A stretch of 64,000 nt of DNA from Gemmobacter sp034519525. Its GTDB lineage: Bacteria; Pseudomonadota; Alphaproteobacteria; Rhodobacterales; Rhodobacteraceae. Position 1 is the first letter of the stretch, and every line of letters begins with the position of its first letter. The notes below the pieces were generated by a model. It ran no database searches, was not told the DNA's origin, and worked only from the letters and a program-made list of their open reading frames with translations. Of this stretch, positions 60,744 through 64,000 are shown piece after piece. The stretch covers positions 62,001-126,000 of the forward strand of contig JAXHOJ010000038.1 in assembly GCA_034519525.1 (NCBI GenBank), in the 5' to 3' direction. A program made the translations under genes and the position numbers.

Positions 60744-62723
60744 TCAGCCCTTGTTCATCCGGTTGGCGATCAGCTCTTCGACCACTGCCGGATCGGCCAG
60801 GGTCGAGATATCGCCAAGCGCGCCAAAGTCGTTTTCGGCGATCTTGCGCAGGATGCGGCGCATGATCTTGCCCGACCGGGTCTTCGGCAGGCCGGGGGCC
60901 CACTGGATCAGATCGGGGGTGGCGATCGGGCCGATCTCGGTGCGGACCCATTTCACCAGATCCTTGCGCAGATCATCCGAAGGTTCGACATCGTTCATCA
61001 GGGTGACATAGGCATAGATGCCCTGGCCCTTGATGTCATGCGGATAGCCCACCACGGCAGCCTCGGCCACCTTGGCATGGGCGACCAGCGCCGATTCCAC
61101 CTCGGCCGTGCCCATCCGGTGGCCCGAGACGTTGATCACGTCATCGACCCGGCCGGTGATCCAGTAATAGCCGTCGCGGTCACGGCGGCAGCCGTCGCCG
61201 GTGAAGTAATAGCCGCGATACTGGCTGAAATAGGCCTCCTGGAAGCGGTCATGATCGCCCCAGAGCGTGCGCATCTGCCCCGGCCAGCTGTCCGAGATGC
61301 ACAGCACCCCTTCGGCCTCGGTCTCGTCCTGGCGCTTGGCCGTCGCCGGATCCAGCACCACCGGTTTCACCCCGAAGAACGGCGTGGTGGCCGAACCCGG
61401 TTTCGTGGGCGTGGCGCCCGGCAGCGGCGTGATCATATGGCCGCCGGTTTCGGTCTGCCAGAAGGTATCGACGATCGGGCAGCGGCCCTTGCCGACATGG
61501 CGGTCATACCAGACCCAGGCCTCGGGGTTGATGGGTTCGCCCACCGAACCCAGCACGCGCAGCTTCGACAGATCGTATTTTTCCACCCATTCCGGGCCCT
61601 GGCCCATCAGGCTGCGGATCGCGGTCGGCGCGGTATAGAACTGCGTCACGCCATGCTTTTCGCAGACCTCCCAGAAGCGGCCCGCATCCGGATAGGTCGG
61701 CACGCCCTCGAACATGATGGTGGTGGCGCCATTGGCCAGCGGGCCATAGACGATATAGCTGTGCCCGGTGACCCAGCCGACATCGGCGGTGCACCAGTAG
61801 ACATCGCCATCCTGATAGTCGAAGGTATATTGATGCGTCATCGCGGCATAGACGAGATAGCCGCCGGTGGTATGCACCACGCCCTTGGGCTTGCCGGTCG
61901 AGCCGGAGGTATAGAGGATGAACAGCGGATCTTCGGCATTCATCGGCGCGCGGCGGGCATTCGCGGCGAGACCATCTCCGATTCGCCGGCATACACCACA
62001 AGTCGCGGCCCTGGATCCCAGGTGGTCTGGTCGCCGGTGCGCTTTCACCACCAGGCGGCCTCGACATGCCCGAGCTGTGCAGCAGCGCGGCATCGGTATT
62101 GGTCTTCAGCGGCGATGCGCTTGCCGCCGCGCGGGGCGGCGTCGGCGGTGATGACCAGCTTGGCGCCGCAATCATTGATACGGTTGGCCAGCGCATCGGG
62201 CGAAAAGCCTGCAAAGACAATGGAATGGATGGCGCCGATCCGGGCGCAGGCCAGCATGGCATAGGCGGCCTCGGGGATCATCGGCAGGTAGATCACCACG
62301 CGGTCGCCGCGCATCACGCCCTGGCTCAGCAGCACATTGGCGAAGCGGTTCACCTTCTCGGCCAGAGGTCATTGATAGGTGATGTGCAGCGCCGGGGTCT
62401 TCTGGATCATCCGGCTCCCAGATGATCGCCGTCTGCAGCGCCCGGGTCCTTCAGATGCCGGTCGATGCAGTTCGCTCGAGACGTTCAGAGCCCCGTCCTC
62501 GAACCCCATTTGATCGACACCTTGCCAAGGTGAAATCGGTGTTCTTCACCCGGGTATAGGGCTTGATCCAATCCAGCCGCTGCCCCTCGCGCCCCCAGAA
62601 CCCCTCCGCATCCCCGATCGATTCCGCATAAAGCGCACGGTACCGATCCGCATCCGCATGCGAGGCCCCAAAGCCAGAAGGCACTTCCCGAAGATCAGGT
62701 GCAATACCCGTGTGATCGCTCAT
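60744..62723 (-). pseudogene. acs: Acetyl-CoA synthetase, multiple frameshifts in the 5' half
   Basis: AMP-forming acetate activation (acetate + ATP + CoA to acetyl-CoA). The corrected length is about 655 residues. N-terminal: REVPSGFGASHADADRYRAL and WIKPYTRVKNTDF. Adenylation motif: YTSGSTGKPKGVVHT. Later: YYFTGDGCRRDRDGYYWITG and the catalytic Lys near TRSGKIMRRILRKI. The part 60744 to about 61960 is clean. Between about 61960 and 62520 the sense jumps frames several times (NRFANVLLSQGVMRGDRVVI lies in one frame, CPPRADECRR-type shadows elsewhere). A locally poor sequence is most likely. Confidence 0.88.
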
Positions 62724-63161
62724 CTCTCTCTCCCTCTTCGTGATGCGGCGCCGACGCGGGGGCCGGGTCGCAGATCTGCCGCAACGTAAACGACATGATG
62801 GGGAAAGCGTAACCATACTTATGGCCTAATCAACCAGATGCAGAGCGCCATCAGGCCAGCCAAACCGCTTCGGGGATGATCGTTGCGCAAGCAATCCCTG
62901 CCTAGGCAATGCCCCGCGTCAATCTGCCGCGACCGGCAGGTGATCCGATTCCGCAGATCGACATCCTTGAAGAGGCTGAAATCCCTGCACCGAAGATCAA
63001 GGCGGCACAGCGGGCAATCAGGGCAGCCGCGCCGCAGGGCCAGATTGCACCGCACCACAGCCGGGCCATGGTCGCATCGCGGCCCTTCCTTGTATCGCAC
63101 CCGCCGGGCCTGTAGCACTATTCCAAGCCAGCCCCCTGCCCTGTCACAGATGCGAGGCCGC
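62724..63161. other. Intergenic region between acs and the HugZ-like gene
   Basis: 438 bases. The part next to acs probably holds its promoter. A short plus-strand frame at 62909-63115 has no ribosome site or family signature and is not called. No repeat or terminator is evident. Confidence 0.4.
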
Positions 63162-63671
63162 ATGTCTGATCCGCAACCTGCCCGTCCCGATCCCGTCCAG
63201 CCCGCCGATGCCGAGGCCCGCGCCCAGGCTTTTGCCCTGCTGACCGGGGCCAACCATGCGGCACTGGCCGTCACCGATCCTGAAACCGGCACGCCGGGCA
63301 TCAGCCGCATTGCCTTTGGGCTGGATCCGCAGGGTTGCCCGCTGACCCTTGTTTCAGCGCTGGCACCGCATCGAGCCGCGCTTGCTGCCCATCCGGCAGC
63401 GGCGGTCATGGTGGGCGAGGTGGGCGACAAGGGTGATCCGCTGACCCATCCGCGCCTGATGATCCGGGTCATGGCTGAATTCATCCCGCGCGACAGTGTC
63501 GATCATCCGGCGATCCGGGCGCATTGGCTGCAGGCGCATCCCAAGGCAAAGCTTTATGTCGATTTCGCAGATTTCGCCTTTGTCCGCCTGCGCCCGCTTT
63601 CGGCGCTGCTGAACGGCGGTTTTGCCCGCGCCTTCCGGCTTGCCCCCGAGGATCTGCTGCCCCCCACCTAG
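63162..63671 (+). CDS. HugZ-like pyridoxamine-phosphate-oxidase-fold protein
   Basis: 169 residues of the split-barrel flavin/haem-binding fold. It has FALLTGANHAALAVTDPETG, SRIAFGLDPQGCPLTLVSAL, AAVMVGEVGDKGDPLTHPRL and YVDFADFAFVRLRPLSALLN. The last motif, with GGFARAF, is characteristic of HugZ/HutZ-type haem-utilisation proteins, though general PNPOx-like roles are possible. The ATG at 63162 is used. No haem transporter is next to it. Confidence 0.8.
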   Translation: MSDPQPARPDPVQPADAEARAQAFALLTGANHAALAVTDPETGTPGISRIAFGLDPQGCPLTLVSALAPHRAALAAHPAAAVMVGEVGDKGDPLTHPRLMIRVMAEFIPRDSVDHPAIRAHWLQAHPKAKLYVDFADFAFVRLRPLSALLNGGFARAFRLAPEDLLPPT

Positions 63672-63728
63672 CACACCGAGCCCCGCAGGGCCCGGCGCCA
63701 TACCGCAATGCCGATCAGGCGCGCCCGG

Positions 63729-64000
63729 TCATACCGGCTTGTCGCAGCGGATCGTCACCCAGACCTTGCCGCGCAAAGGTTCCGGCCAGCGCAAAGTGAC
63801 CCGGTCGCCATCATCGCCCTGTTCGGTGTCGCTGTGGGCGGCGGCGTAATTGGCCACATTGCCACTGTCGCGCAGCGCCCCATCCGCCACCACGCTAGAA
63901 ACCACCAGTGCCCGCCCGTTGAACGGCAGAAACCCGCTGCCATTCACGGTCCAGGTTGCGGCCTCGCTGTTCTGTTCATGCGCGATCAGCAGCGGGTTCA
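63729..64000 (-). CDS. C-terminal part of an uncharacterised protein, cut by window edge
   Basis: An open frame enters from the right edge and ends at 63729; at least 89 residues are visible. It reads NPLLIAHEQNSEAATWTVNG and later ALRDSGNVANYAAAHSDTEQ, ending VWVTIRCDKPV. No family recognised; the pattern (WTVNGSGFLPFNGRA) suggests a beta-sandwich. The start lies outside the window. Confidence 0.55.
   Translation of the reverse strand, partial: NPLLIAHEQNSEAATWTVNGSGFLPFNGRALVVSSVVADGALRDSGNVANYAAAHSDTEQGDDGDRVTLRWPEPLRGKVWVTIRCDKPV

Noticed and set aside
62909..63115. Plus-strand frame of 68 codons between acs and the HugZ-like gene
   Set aside because: No ribosome site, no family pattern, and it lies in probable promoter DNA.

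Overview
The window reads as chromosomal DNA of a high-GC alphaproteobacterium of the Rhodobacterales (Rhodobacter/Paracoccus/Gemmobacter-like). The evidence is a FnrL-type ccoNOQP locus with a divergent universal stress gene, a PmtA-type phosphatidylethanolamine methyltransferase beside psd and pssA, rpoH without an attached heat-shock operon, many small Rhodobacterales-type hypothetical proteins, and a dispersed intergenic repeat built on a (G)GGTATTTGGNCCAAGAGGAA core.

Layout. 1-8.0 kb: mgtE (cut by the window edge), guanine deaminase, an RraB-like protein, a second purine deaminase (8-oxoguanine type), hisN, an XRE regulator, a quinone oxidoreductase and a Gfo/Idh/MocA dehydrogenase. 8.0-10.2 kb: psd-pssA-pmtA, a compact set for making phosphatidylethanolamine and converting it to phosphatidylcholine. 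10.4-20.6 kb: rpoH, lldD, an MFS carrier, a thioredoxin-reductase-like flavoprotein divergent from an Rrf2 regulator, ribosomal protein L25, tRNA-Gln(TTG), a complex I NDUFS4-like subunit, uvrB, a membrane-anchored NYN nuclease and a GlsB-type membrane protein. 20.6-26.8 kb: small envelope proteins, a CobB-type sirtuin, a copper pair (PCuAC and DUF2946), L28, MeaB and DUF3108. 27.0-36.3 kb: hrpB, an MFS carrier, argF-argD, an M48 lipoprotein and several small proteins.

36.3-44.1 kb is accessory. A lower-GC scar with tandem repeats is followed by the 3' part of a lambda-like tail module: broken DUF1833 and NlpC remnants, a TipJ/gpJ-like protein, a tail fibre and two small tail-associated proteins. 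Next comes a visibly lower-GC two-gene module (42.5-44.1 kb) with a soluble 332-residue protein and a four-helix membrane protein. Its gene order, topology and several recalled sequence blocks resemble the lambda RexA-RexB exclusion pair. This is the best candidate for an undescribed system in the window.

44.4-64.0 kb returns to core genome: nrdR-ribD, a GMC oxidoreductase, an AsmA protein, rimO, ccoNOQP with FNR boxes facing a double-domain universal stress protein, a group III truncated haemoglobin, YcjF/YcjX-like proteins, truA, adk, acs, a HugZ-like flavin/haem protein and a partial gene at the right edge.

Quality warning. mgtE, argD, asmA, rimO, ccoN, ccoO, ccoQ, the ycjF and ycjX homologues, truA and acs all carry one or more single-base reading-frame breaks, mostly in G/C runs and mostly right of 47.9 kb. 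Coding quality continues past each break, so sequence or assembly error is more likely than real gene loss. Positions are given in the entries.
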